This document shows positions 39,310-49,104 of a stretch of 64,000 nucleotides of DNA, piece after piece. Within the stretch, counting starts at the first letter, position 1. The number at the start of each line of letters is the position of its first letter. The stretch is from assembly GCF_020511155.1 (NCBI RefSeq), contig NZ_CP041216.1:2294001-2358000 (forward strand), read 5' to 3'. This stretch comes from Shewanella glacialimarina (lineage in GTDB: Bacteria > Pseudomonadota > Gammaproteobacteria > Enterobacterales > Shewanellaceae). The notes beneath the pieces are model-generated. The model had not been told where the DNA came from. It saw only the letters and a program-made list of their open reading frames with translations, and did not search any database. The position numbers and the translations under genes are program-made.

Positions 39310-42300
39310 ATGTCAATCATTAATACTGCTGTCAACCGTCCTGTGACGGTGTGGATGTTCATGCTTGCGGTAATGTTATTTGGTATGGTCGGCTTTAGTC
39401 GACTTGCGGTAATGTTATTGCCAGATCTAAGTTATCCCAGCGTCACTATTCGTACCGCCTATGATGGCGCAGCTCCAGTTGAAATTGAGCAACTCGTGTC
39501 TAAACCCATTGAAGAAGCGGTTGGCGTTGTTAAAGGCTTACGTAAAATCAGCTCTATTTCACGCTCAGGTATGTCAGATGTTGTCCTAGAGTTTGAATGG
39601 GGCAGCAATATGGACATGGCCAGTCTTGAAGTGCGTGAAAAACTAGACACCATTGAACTGCCATTGGACATCAATAAACCATTGTTATTAAGGTTTAACC
39701 CTAATCTTGACCCAATAATGCGCTTAGCCTTTTCAGTACCCGATGCGTCAGAGAAAAATTTAAAACAAATGCGTACCTTTGCCGAAGAGGAATTAAAACG
39801 CCGCTTAGAAGCGCTATCAGGGGTGGCTGCAGTAAGATTGTCTGGCGGGCTTGAGCAAGAAGTTCATATTCTCCTTAATCAACAAAAGCTTAGCCAGCTG
39901 AACTTAAATGCGGATGATATTAAACAAAGAATCAATCAAGAAAACATCAATCTGTCCGCGGGTAAAGTGATTCAAAGTGACAAAGAGTATTTGGTTAGAA
40001 CTTTAAATCAATTTAATTCACTAGAAGAACTGGGCAATGTCATCATCTTCCGTAATGACCAAACCCTGGTTCGCCTTAATGAAGTGGCTGAAATAAGTGA
40101 TGCTTATAAAGAACGCAGTGATATCACTCGTATTGGTGACGTCGAATCTATCGAACTCGCTATTTACAAAGAAGGTGATGCCAATACAGTTACCGTTGCT
40201 AAAAAACTTCAGGCTGAGCTGGCATTAATCAACAAAGCTGATGAAAATAAGCAGCTGAATATTATTTATGATCAATCAGAGTTTATTGAAAGCGCAGTCA
40301 ATGAGGTTACTTCATCGGCATTAATTGGCAGCGTGCTTGCCATGTTGGTCATTTACCTATTCTTGCGCAATATCGTCGCTACCCTGATCATTTCTATCTC
40401 TATCCCGTTCTCGGTCATTGCCACCTTTAATATGATGTATTTTGCTGATATCAGTCTCAATATCATGTCGTTAGGCGGTATTGCACTCGCTATCGGGCTG
40501 TTAGTTGATAACGCCATCGTGGTGTTAGAAAATATTGACCGTTATCAATCACAAGGTATGAGTAAAATTGAAGCGGCGGTTACTGGGTGTAAAGAAGTTT
40601 CAGGAGCAATATTTGCCTCCACATTAACGACATTAGCCGTATTTGTGCCGTTAGTGTTTGTCGATGGCATAGCAGGGGCATTATTCGCAGATCAAGCTCT
40701 CACCGTCACCTTTGCTTTGTTAGCTTCATTGTTTATTGCTTTAACAGCAATACCTATGCTGGCTTCTCGCCAAGGGTTTAAAAGCTTACCTGCGCCAACT
40801 GAAACACCCATCAAAACTATCCCACAATCGAAACTAGGTAAAACCGGTTATTACACTCTTGCCGTTATATCTTGGCCATTCAAGTTGTTGTTTAGTTATA
40901 TACCCGCAGGTTTATTAACTTTCGGCTTACTGGCTATCCGCTTTTTCAGTTGGTTAATAGGCTTAGTCATGCGCCCACTCGCCAGTGCGTTCAATTATGT
41001 TTATGACGCCTTAGCTATAGTGTATGACGGTTTACTGAATAAAGTACTCAAACAAAAAGGGCTTACACTACTGATTGCCCTTAGCATTACTTTAGGCGCA
41101 GGAGGTTTATTGCCTAAACTGGGCATGGAACTTATTCCACCAATGAATCAAGGTGAGTTCTATGTAGAGCTATTATTACCACCAGGAACCGAGGTCAGTG
41201 AAACAGACAAAGTATTACAGCAGTTAGCCTTGAGCATTAACGATAACCCAGATGTAAAACACACCTTCAGCCAGGCTGGCAGTGGCGGATTAATGACATC
41301 AGATACCGCCAGAGGTGGTGAAAACTGGGGGCGTTTACAGGTTGTACTGGCCAATCCTAGTGCATTTGACGCTGTGGCTCATATTTTAAGGCAAACCGCT
41401 AAAAAAATACCCGAGTTAGACGCTAAAATTGAGCAACCTGAGTTATTCAGTTTTAAAACACCATTAGAAATTGAATTATCTGGCTATGATTTAGCACAGT
41501 TGAAGCAAAGCGCCGACACTTTAGTGAGCGCGTTAAGCCAATCAGCACGCTTTACCGATTTAAATACCACGCTGCGCGATGGCCAACCTGAAATCAGTAT
41601 TCAGTTTGATCACCAAAGGCTTGCAGCATTGGGTATGGATGCCCCTACCGTAGCACGTCGTATTGCGCAACGTGTTGGCGGAACAGTTGCCAGCCAGTAC
41701 ACAGTGCGCGATCGTAAAGTGGATATTTTAGTTCGCAGCGAGCTGTCAGAGCGCGATCAGATAAGTGATATTGACTCACTTATCATCAACCCTAACAGTG
41801 ACCAGCCTATTCCGCTAAGTGCAGTAGCAGAGATTAAATTACAGGTTGGTCCATCTGCGATTAACCGTATTAGTCAGCAACGTGTTGCTATTGTGTCAGC
41901 AAACCTAGGTTTTGGTGATTTAAGCGATGCGGTGGTAGAAGCAAAACAGATTTTAAGCCAACAACAATTTCCCTCTTCAATTCAGTCCTCTTTTGGTGGC
42001 CAAAATGAAGAAATGGAACATTCATTTAGCTCATTGAAAATTGCATTATTGTTAGCGATATTTTTAGTCTATCTGGTTATGGCCAGTCAATTTGAATCAT
42101 TGCTACATCCATTACTGATCTTAATTGCTGTTCCTATGGCGGTTGCCGGTAGTATTTTAGGCTTATTCATCACCAACACCCATTTAAGTATAGTGGTGTT
42201 TATTGGACTGATTATGTTAGCCGGTATCGTAGTCAATAACGCTATCGTATTAGTTGATAGAATTAACCAATTGCGTCGGGAAGGAATAGAAAAAATCAGC

Positions 42301-42561
42301 GCTATTGAACAAGCTGCTAAATCACGTTTGCGCCCTATTTTAATGACAACATTAACCACAGCGCTGGGGTTATTACCTATGGCGATTGGTATTGGCGATG
42401 GCAGCGAAGTACGTGCTCCTATGGCGATTACGGTTATCTTTGGCTTACTGGTTTCAACATTACTGACTTTGTTGGTGATCCCTTGTTTATATGCCCTGTT
42501 TGACCAGAAGTCTTATGCCACAGAGTCAGAGCAGGCAGTATCAGCAGAGGCAACGGTATGA
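39310..42561 (+). CDS. RND multidrug/efflux permease (first)
   Basis: 1083-aa inner-membrane proton antiporter of the AcrB/MdtB class. N-terminal TM1 with VNRPVTVWMFMLAVMLFG, porter domain (LPDLSYPSVTIRTAYDGAAPVEIEQLVSKPIEEAV), TM4 with the proton-relay Asp (LAIGLLVDNAIVVLENI), repeat half from about residue 560, and a second TM group (GIVVNNAIVLVDRINQLRREG). A stretch of extra hydrophobic sequence between halves (about 500-560) is longer than in AcrB. The stop overlaps the next pump gene by ATGA. Confidence 0.94.
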   Translation: MSIINTAVNRPVTVWMFMLAVMLFGMVGFSRLAVMLLPDLSYPSVTIRTAYDGAAPVEIEQLVSKPIEEAVGVVKGLRKISSISRSGMSDVVLEFEWGSNMDMASLEVREKLDTIELPLDINKPLLLRFNPNLDPIMRLAFSVPDASEKNLKQMRTFAEEELKRRLEALSGVAAVRLSGGLEQEVHILLNQQKLSQLNLNADDIKQRINQENINLSAGKVIQSDKEYLVRTLNQFNSLEELGNVIIFRNDQTLVRLNEVAEISDAYKERSDITRIGDVESIELAIYKEGDANTVTVAKKLQAELALINKADENKQLNIIYDQSEFIESAVNEVTSSALIGSVLAMLVIYLFLRNIVATLIISISIPFSVIATFNMMYFADISLNIMSLGGIALAIGLLVDNAIVVLENIDRYQSQGMSKIEAAVTGCKEVSGAIFASTLTTLAVFVPLVFVDGIAGALFADQALTVTFALLASLFIALTAIPMLASRQGFKSLPAPTETPIKTIPQSKLGKTGYYTLAVISWPFKLLFSYIPAGLLTFGLLAIRFFSWLIGLVMRPLASAFNYVYDALAIVYDGLLNKVLKQKGLTLLIALSITLGAGGLLPKLGMELIPPMNQGEFYVELLLPPGTEVSETDKVLQQLALSINDNPDVKHTFSQAGSGGLMTSDTARGGENWGRLQVVLANPSAFDAVAHILRQTAKKIPELDAKIEQPELFSFKTPLEIELSGYDLAQLKQSADTLVSALSQSARFTDLNTTLRDGQPEISIQFDHQRLAALGMDAPTVARRIAQRVGGTVASQYTVRDRKVDILVRSELSERDQISDIDSLIINPNSDQPIPLSAVAEIKLQVGPSAINRISQQRVAIVSANLGFGDLSDAVVEAKQILSQQQFPSSIQSSFGGQNEEMEHSFSSLKIALLLAIFLVYLVMASQFESLLHPLLILIAVPMAVAGSILGLFITNTHLSIVVFIGLIMLAGIVVNNAIVLVDRINQLRREGIEKISAIEQAAKSRLRPILMTTLTTALGLLPMAIGIGDGSEVRAPMAITVIFGLLVSTLLTLLVIPCLYALFDQKSYATESEQAVSAEATV

Positions 42562-45500
42562 ACCTTACCAAACTAGCGTTAAAACGCCCTGTCACCACCA
42601 GCATGTTCTTTGTCGCTATTATGCTATTTGGTATGGCGGCAAGCAGAATGTTGCCGTTAGAAATGTTCCCTGGTATCGACATTCCTCAAATCATGGTGCA
42701 AGTGCCTTATAAAGGTTCAAGCCCAGCTGAAGTAGAACGCGATATTACCAAAGTACTTGAAGAAGCCTTAGCCACCATGGGCGGCATTGAAGAGTTGCAT
42801 TCTGACTCCACCCAAGATGGTGCTTATATTCAAATGAATATGAAATGGGGAGAAGCTGTTGCCACTAAAAGCTTAGAAGTACGTGAGAAAATTGACTCGG
42901 TTAGGCACCTTTTACCCAAAGATGTTGAACGGGTGATGATCCAGCAATTCTCTACCGCCGATATGCCGGTGCTCACCATCAGGATATCCAGCGAACGTGA
43001 ACTATCTAACGCCTTTGATTTACTCGACAAACAACTTCGTAAACCTCTTGAAAGAGTCGAAGGAGTATCAAAGGTCACTTTATACGGCGTTGAACAAAAG
43101 CAAATTGATATACGAGTTAATGCCGACAAATTAGTTGCCAGTGGTATTAGTAATCAACAACTGCAAACCAGCTTGTCAGCACAAAATTTTGTCATCAACG
43201 CTGGCACATTAAGAAGCAATGGCAATGTGTTTCAAGTATCGCCTAAGGGTGAGTTTACCAGTTTAGATGATATCACCCGCTTAGTGCTTATTCCTGGTAT
43301 CACGTTAGGCGACATCGCTACAGTTAAATTTGCCTTACCAGAAAAAATTGAAGGTCGTCATTTAGATCAAAGATACGCCGTGGGTATCGACGTGTTTAAA
43401 GAATCAGGGTCTAATTTAGTCGAAGTATCTGATCGTGTTATGAAGGTCATTGAAAAAACCAAGCAAGATAAGCAATTCAATGGCGTTAAGTTGTTTATTA
43501 TGGAAGATCAGGCCTTTGGCGTGAAATCTTCATTACAAGATTTACTGTTATCCGGTTTATTGGGTGCGCTATTATCTTTTGGCGTACTGTATTTATTCTT
43601 ACGCAATTTAAAGATGACGTTAGTGGTGGTCTCTTCTGTGCCTATATCACTTTGTATGACCTTAGCTGGAATGTACTTTTTTGGATATAGCCTCAATATT
43701 CTATCCATGATGGGATTATTGCTCGCCGTGGGTATGCTTATTGATAATGCGGTAGTAGTGACTGAGAGTGTATTACAAGAAAAACAAGCTGGTCATATAG
43801 ATGATACCCAGCAAACTAAAGCCAATGAGCGTGCTGTGTTAACAGGGGTAGATAAAGTCTCCCTTGCGGTGTTAGCGGGTACATTGACCACAGCCATTGT
43901 ATTTTTACCTAATATCTTTGGCGTTAAAGTACAGCTAACTATTTTTCTTGAGCACGTTGCCATTGCGATTTGTATTTCATTAGCCGCATCGTTGTTAGTG
44001 GCTAAAACACTTATCCCGTTAATGCTGAACAGCTTCCACTTCGATATTAAGACAGATGATAAGCAAGGCAAAATGGCGGCATTTTATGAGCGCAGCTTGT
44101 CTTGGGTATTAACTAGACCTAAGCGTTCTGGTGTTATTGCCGTACTTATTTTAGCCTCAACGGCCTTGCCACTCAGTATGGTTCAGCAAGATCAAAATGA
44201 CGGCGAAGGCAATGACCGCCTTTATATTAACTATCAGCTAGAGGGACGTCACGCCCTTAGGGTAACCGAAGCGCTTGTCAGTGAAATGGAGGCTTATCTA
44301 TATGCCAATAAAGAGAAATTTTTTATTGATGCCGTATACAGTTACTATGCCCCACATGATGCGCAATCTACCATTATTTTGCAAAAAGATATCCCTATTG
44401 AAACATCTCAACTGAAAAAAATGATCAGAGAAGGGTTTCCTAAATTCTCCATTGCCACGCCACAATTTGGTTGGGGCAATGAGCAAAATGGAATACGTGT
44501 CACCTTAACAGGTCGCTCAACTTCAGAACTGATTAACTTAAGTAATCAAGTCGTGCCATTGCTTAATGGAATTGAAGGATTAGTGGACGTCCGCTCGGAA
44601 GTGAATAGTGCCCAGCAAGAAGTTGTGGTGATAATTGACAGGGAAATGGCCGCGAGACTTGACGTGCAATTAAGTGAAGTGGCGTCAAGTATTGCATTGG
44701 CATTAAGAGGCACACCACTGAGATCATTTAGACACGACCCATCTGGTGAGCTGCGAATTGAACTGGCCTACGATAAGCTATGGCAGTATTCACTTGAGCA
44801 GTTAAAACAGCTACCTGTGTTACGACAACAGGACAGGGTTTACACCTTAGACAGCCTTGCACAAATAAAAATTGTGCCTCGTTTTGACAGTATCAAACAT
44901 TATAATCGCCAAACGGCCTTATCTATTGGTGCCAATCTAGATAAGTTAACCACTGAGGAAGCACAGGAAAAAATAACCCACATTATGGATTCGGTTAATT
45001 TCCCCTACGGATACAGTTATTCATTGCGGGGCGGATTTGAGCGCCAAGATGAAGATCAAAACATCATGGCAGTTAATATGATATTAGCTATAGTGATGAT
45101 TTATATCGTTATGGCAGCATTATTCGAATCATTGTTATTGCCTACGGCAATTATCACCTCTATTTTATTTTCAATTACCGGGGTGTTTTGGGCCTTATGG
45201 TTCACCGCAACGCCTATGTCTGTTATGTCCATGATAGGGATCCTTATCTTAATGGGGATCGTAGTGAACAACGGCATTGTGTTAGTAGACCAAATTAATC
45301 AAATGACCCCTGCGCTGGATAAGCTGTCGGATACTATATTAAGTGTCTGTAGCACCCGTTTACGTCCAGTACTGATGACGGTGGCCACAACGGTATTAGG
45401 TTTAGTGCCATTGGCCATGGGGGATACACAAATTGGCGGTGGCGGCCCCCCTTATTCACCTATGGCAATAGCCATTATTGGCGGGTTAACCTTTTCCACT

Positions 45501-45623
45501 GTCACCAGTTTGTACCTTGTGCCATTGTGTTATCAAGCGCTATATAGAGTTCGCCATAACGCGGCCATTAGATTAGGTCTAGCTGACAAATTTGCCAAAA
45601 AACTGCTACCTTGGACTCGGTAG
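42558..45623 (+). CDS. RND multidrug/efflux permease (second)
   Basis: 1021-aa second RND permease. Same architecture: RPVTTSMFFVAIMLFG (TM1), PGIDIPQIMVQVPYKGSSPAEVERDI, TM4 LAVGMLIDNAVVVTESV with the conserved Asp, and TM10 region GIVVNNGIVLVDQINQM. The two permeases are clearly diverged paralogues, coupled by ATGA overlap, recalling MdtB/MdtC, which form a hetero-trimer with one adaptor. Whether this pair does so is inference. Substrate unknown. Confidence 0.94.
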   Translation: MNLTKLALKRPVTTSMFFVAIMLFGMAASRMLPLEMFPGIDIPQIMVQVPYKGSSPAEVERDITKVLEEALATMGGIEELHSDSTQDGAYIQMNMKWGEAVATKSLEVREKIDSVRHLLPKDVERVMIQQFSTADMPVLTIRISSERELSNAFDLLDKQLRKPLERVEGVSKVTLYGVEQKQIDIRVNADKLVASGISNQQLQTSLSAQNFVINAGTLRSNGNVFQVSPKGEFTSLDDITRLVLIPGITLGDIATVKFALPEKIEGRHLDQRYAVGIDVFKESGSNLVEVSDRVMKVIEKTKQDKQFNGVKLFIMEDQAFGVKSSLQDLLLSGLLGALLSFGVLYLFLRNLKMTLVVVSSVPISLCMTLAGMYFFGYSLNILSMMGLLLAVGMLIDNAVVVTESVLQEKQAGHIDDTQQTKANERAVLTGVDKVSLAVLAGTLTTAIVFLPNIFGVKVQLTIFLEHVAIAICISLAASLLVAKTLIPLMLNSFHFDIKTDDKQGKMAAFYERSLSWVLTRPKRSGVIAVLILASTALPLSMVQQDQNDGEGNDRLYINYQLEGRHALRVTEALVSEMEAYLYANKEKFFIDAVYSYYAPHDAQSTIILQKDIPIETSQLKKMIREGFPKFSIATPQFGWGNEQNGIRVTLTGRSTSELINLSNQVVPLLNGIEGLVDVRSEVNSAQQEVVVIIDREMAARLDVQLSEVASSIALALRGTPLRSFRHDPSGELRIELAYDKLWQYSLEQLKQLPVLRQQDRVYTLDSLAQIKIVPRFDSIKHYNRQTALSIGANLDKLTTEEAQEKITHIMDSVNFPYGYSYSLRGGFERQDEDQNIMAVNMILAIVMIYIVMAALFESLLLPTAIITSILFSITGVFWALWFTATPMSVMSMIGILILMGIVVNNGIVLVDQINQMTPALDKLSDTILSVCSTRLRPVLMTVATTVLGLVPLAMGDTQIGGGGPPYSPMAIAIIGGLTFSTVTSLYLVPLCYQALYRVRHNAAIRLGLADKFAKKLLPWTR

Positions 45624-45670
45624 CAGTAATGTGTAAATGATATTTTAATAGACTATATTAAGGAAAAATT

Positions 45671-46567
45671 ATGCCGTTAAGTGCTTTAAACCAAAAAACA
45701 AAGCGTAAACCGCTCGCAAACTTACTTGCCTTAACAGTGCTGGCAAGTATGACGCTTAGCGGTCAGAGCTTTGCCGATGACAAATTTAAAGATGTCACTA
45801 TTACCTCAAAGCAGCTCACCGATACCACCTTTATGTTCACAGGTTCCGGTGGCAATATTGGCGTATCGGCTGGTACTGACGGTATATTGATTATTGATGA
45901 CCAATTTGCCCCGCTGGCGGAAAAAATTACCGCATCGCTTAATAATATTCAGCCCGGTGTGCCTAAATATATCGTCAACACCCACTACCACGGCGACCAT
46001 ACTGGCGGTAATGCTCACTTTGGTGAAAAAGGCACTATTTTAGCTCACCATAATGTCTTGAAGCGTTTAGCTTCAGATAGCAATACTCCAAAAAGTGCCC
46101 TTCCTGTCATCACATACACTGACAGTATCTCGATACATTTTAATCAAGATACGCTCGATGTCATCCATTTAGGCCCTGGACACACTGATGGAGACAGCGT
46201 AGTTCATTGGCAAAACGCCAATATTATCCATATGGGCGATTTATACTTTAAAGATAGATTCCCCTATATTGACCTAGACGGTGGTGGCTCTGTTTTAGGT
46301 TATCGCGATAATATCGCTATCATATTAGATAGAATAGATGACAAAACTCAGATCATTCCGGGTCATGGAGATTTAGCTAATAAAACTGAATTACTCAAGT
46401 TTAAACATATGCTTGATGACAGTATTAACTGGATAAAAGCGGAAAAAGCTAAAGGTAACACCTTAGCCCAGATAAAAAAGATGGGCGTACCTAAAGCATA
46501 CCAAGATTGGAGTTGGGCATTTATCAATGGCGATAAGTGGATAGAGACACTTTACAATGGCTTGTAA
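45671..46567 (+). CDS. Periplasmic MBL-fold metallohydrolase
   Basis: 298 aa with a signal peptide (about 1-35, ending GQSFA). Metallo-beta-lactamase fold with the full zinc set: HYHGDHTGGNAHFG (HxHxDH), LGPGHTDGDSVV and IIPGHGDL. Such secreted members include B3-like lactamases and lactonases or quinoprotein-relay enzymes; the local sequence (IHMGDLYFKDRFPYIDLDGGGS) is the generic exported MBL type and does not show a proven lactamase motif. AGGA lies before the ATG. It is 47 bases after the second pump gene and ends in a terminator, so probably co-transcribed with the pump. Confidence 0.9.
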   Translation: MPLSALNQKTKRKPLANLLALTVLASMTLSGQSFADDKFKDVTITSKQLTDTTFMFTGSGGNIGVSAGTDGILIIDDQFAPLAEKITASLNNIQPGVPKYIVNTHYHGDHTGGNAHFGEKGTILAHHNVLKRLASDSNTPKSALPVITYTDSISIHFNQDTLDVIHLGPGHTDGDSVVHWQNANIIHMGDLYFKDRFPYIDLDGGGSVLGYRDNIAIILDRIDDKTQIIPGHGDLANKTELLKFKHMLDDSINWIKAEKAKGNTLAQIKKMGVPKAYQDWSWAFINGDKWIETLYNGL

Positions 46568-46591
46568 GGATATATAACCGACCATCAGCAT

Positions 46592-46622
46592 AAAACGGCT
46601 AGCTTTCATGTTAGCCGTTTTT
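46592..46622. terminator. Terminator after the RND/MBL operon
   Basis: Stem aaaacggcta / tagccgtttt with a 10-base loop and T-run, 25 bases past the MBL stop. The A-run side also allows use by the convergent AI-2E gene. Confidence 0.85.
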
Positions 46623-46863
46623 ATTGATGCACAGTAATGATAATAACTAGCCTTAACTCATATTAAGGGGACAATAACACACCCCAGCTGAACCATCTTC
46701 CTCTCGTTACTATCATACTAGCCATTAAGTTTACTCACCAGAGGCATTAATGCCCCTGTAAATGACCCTGTAGTTTGACTATTGCAAGTTAATACAACAC
46801 AGTTAGCAACACCAAATTCTGTTTAATAACCGTGTGTATTTCAGCTAAGGTTAATTACTTAAC

Positions 46864-47985
46864 TTACGCAGTTGTCTCTAGTCGATTCTCCGTTTCTTCT
46901 GCAGGTAACTCATCATTATTTATTTCAATAACTAACCAAGCGGAAAACAGTTTGTAACTCAATGCTAGTACCACTGCCCCAACAAATAAGCCCACTATAC
47001 CTGACAGTAGCATGCCTCCAATTGCACCCAGTAAAATCACCAGCATTGGAATATCAACACCGCGCCCCATCAATATGGGCTTTAAGAAAGTATCGCTAGT
47101 GGCAACCAATAAACTCCAAATCATAAATATTGTCGCTATTGTAGAGCTCTCAACGGTATAAACATAAGCTATCACTGGGCCCAGTATAATGAGTGCAGGT
47201 AATTGAACAATGGCTAATATAAGTACTAATAACATCCAAATTCCAGTCCCTGGCACGCCAACCAGCCACATACCGACACCTGACAAAATACATTGAATAA
47301 ATGCCACACCAATAACACCTTGAACGACACTGCGCACTGTGGCTACCGATAATGAAGCAAACTCGTTGCCATGACTTCCTGCCAACCTAACAGCAATTTT
47401 ATAGAACATCTGACTTGAACCATCGGCGTTTTTCATGAATACGCCCGCAATAATAATTGAAATAATGAACTGCAACACCGTCAATCCCAAACTGCCTATA
47501 GTCGCTGCTGCTGATGCAGAAAAATCAGCAATATATTCTTTATTTTCCTTGAGAACATTTTCTAAATCTGATGATAAGTGCAACCATGACTTGTACAGTT
47601 GCTTGCCTATAATTGGCAGTTCGGCTACTGAATCTTTAGGCGGAGGTATAGCAAAGGACCCCTCTTTCATCTCAGTCACAAATTCAGTCGTTCCGCTAAC
47701 CAAAGCACCAGAAAATATGACACTAGGAACAATTAATAAAGATAACGCTAACAAGGTCACTATTAAACTTGATTTGCCAACAGACAGCTTGGTTTTTTTC
47801 GATAGTAATATCACAATGGGATAGAGCGCAATGGCGATAATACCGCCCCATAAAATTGGCATTAAGAAAGGTCTGACAATTTCAAAACACCAAACCACCA
47901 TTACAAACACCATAGCCACTTTAATAGCCGCATCAACAACAGCATGAGTGAATGCCCCTGAAGTAAAGTCCTGCTTTTTATTCAT
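46864..47985 (-). CDS. AI-2E family transporter (YdiK/PerM type)
   Basis: 373 aa with about eight TM helices: VVWCFEIVRPFLMPILWGGIIAIALYPIV near the N-terminus, a soluble loop (about 115-150), then GVIGVAFIQCILSGVGMWLVGVPG and LILAIVQLPALIILGPV. The conserved central QLPxL/I region is typical. Despite the family name, most members are not quorum-signal exporters; some are Na+/H+ antiporters. AAAGGA is found upstream. It lies 75 bases downstream of the DUF2955/HlyD pair on the same strand. Confidence 0.9.
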   Translation of the reverse strand: MNKKQDFTSGAFTHAVVDAAIKVAMVFVMVVWCFEIVRPFLMPILWGGIIAIALYPIVILLSKKTKLSVGKSSLIVTLLALSLLIVPSVIFSGALVSGTTEFVTEMKEGSFAIPPPKDSVAELPIIGKQLYKSWLHLSSDLENVLKENKEYIADFSASAAATIGSLGLTVLQFIISIIIAGVFMKNADGSSQMFYKIAVRLAGSHGNEFASLSVATVRSVVQGVIGVAFIQCILSGVGMWLVGVPGTGIWMLLVLILAIVQLPALIILGPVIAYVYTVESSTIATIFMIWSLLVATSDTFLKPILMGRGVDIPMLVILLGAIGGMLLSGIVGLFVGAVVLALSYKLFSAWLVIEINNDELPAEETENRLETTA

Positions 47986-48060
47986 TTTTTAAATCCTTTA
48001 TTATTTTTTTAATATTGTTCAGGCTACATGATATTTAACCCAATGAACTCTTGCTTCAGT

Positions 48061-49104
48061 CTACTTACGTTGCTGCAAAAATGACCAATTACGGGTTTCT
48101 AAGTAATATGATGCAATCACCATATAAATACCCACTAAAAAGATTTGAGCTAATCTAACATAAAAATTACTGGCAACATCTGCATCGGCCGATGCAGCTG
48201 TTGAACCCACAACAACCAACAGGGTCGAGAATATACCTGCATAAATCGGGGCTTTGGCGGGATCGCTATAAACTTTGTAACCAAACAACATGGCACAAAG
48301 CATCGACAAAGCGATATAGAAACTTAGTGTTGGCACTGTGACTAAAAGATTATAAAAAACTATGGCTAACAACCCGCCAATGCCATTGATAATAATTAAA
48401 AACAAGCTGACTTTGACACTTTTCTGGCCCGCGGTTTGCTGCGACAAAATAGCGATCATGATCATCGTTAATAAGGCACCGGTAATTTCAAGTAAATAAA
48501 AAAAACAAATAATAGGAAAAGCCATTAATAAAGCACGAAAAGCTTCGTGTTCACGAGACTCTTTATCAAGTTCAGGTAGCTGATATTGATCTTTCTGTTC
48601 AGCCAAGTCTGGCAGTAATACATGCAATAGCGCAAATATCACCACAGAGACCACACCGGATAAACTTAAGCCATAGGCGACAGCCATCGCAGCACCAGGA
48701 TGCAGTATGGCCAAATACGGCAGAACGATCGTCGCTACAATAAGAATTAATGCAAAAAAGTTCCATTTTGGGTGGCTAAATAAATAGTAAGCCCACAGCA
48801 TGCCAACAGCAATTAGAGGTAATAAAATCGACGGATAATGCGTTGGCCCAACACTGACAAGCCACCCCATGGCAAGGGTAACTAACATGGCGATGAGTAG
48901 CTCATAGACTGTTTGTACCGTCGGGGCTTGGCGCTCTACTAGAAACTTAGCCACAAATATCGGCACAATATAAGCCAAAGGCCATGAGAAAATAGCCGAT
49001 ACCGCCACAGCGAGACCAATGCCTAAGGCAAACCTTAATACCCGTCGATTGAGTATTTTTTGTGTGAGCGATTCACTCGTATCAATCATCACTCTACCTG
49101 ACAT
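48061..49104 (-). CDS. DUF2955 inner-membrane protein (FUSC-like exporter component)
   Basis: 347 aa, very hydrophobic, with about ten TM helices arranged as two groups around a charged central loop (about 170-190, QLPELDKESREHEAFR). This resembles the membrane half of aromatic-acid exporter/FUSC proteins, and DUF2955 genes are regularly paired with an HlyD gene, as here. Its start overlaps the HlyD stop by 11 bases. A second ATG five codons in is an alternative start. Probably the permease part of a two- or three-part export pump; substrate unknown. Confidence 0.85.
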   Translation of the reverse strand: MSGRVMIDTSESLTQKILNRRVLRFALGIGLAVAVSAIFSWPLAYIVPIFVAKFLVERQAPTVQTVYELLIAMLVTLAMGWLVSVGPTHYPSILLPLIAVGMLWAYYLFSHPKWNFFALILIVATIVLPYLAILHPGAAMAVAYGLSLSGVVSVVIFALLHVLLPDLAEQKDQYQLPELDKESREHEAFRALLMAFPIICFFYLLEITGALLTMIMIAILSQQTAGQKSVKVSLFLIIINGIGGLLAIVFYNLLVTVPTLSFYIALSMLCAMLFGYKVYSDPAKAPIYAGIFSTLLVVVGSTAASADADVASNFYVRLAQIFLVGIYMVIASYYLETRNWSFLQQRK

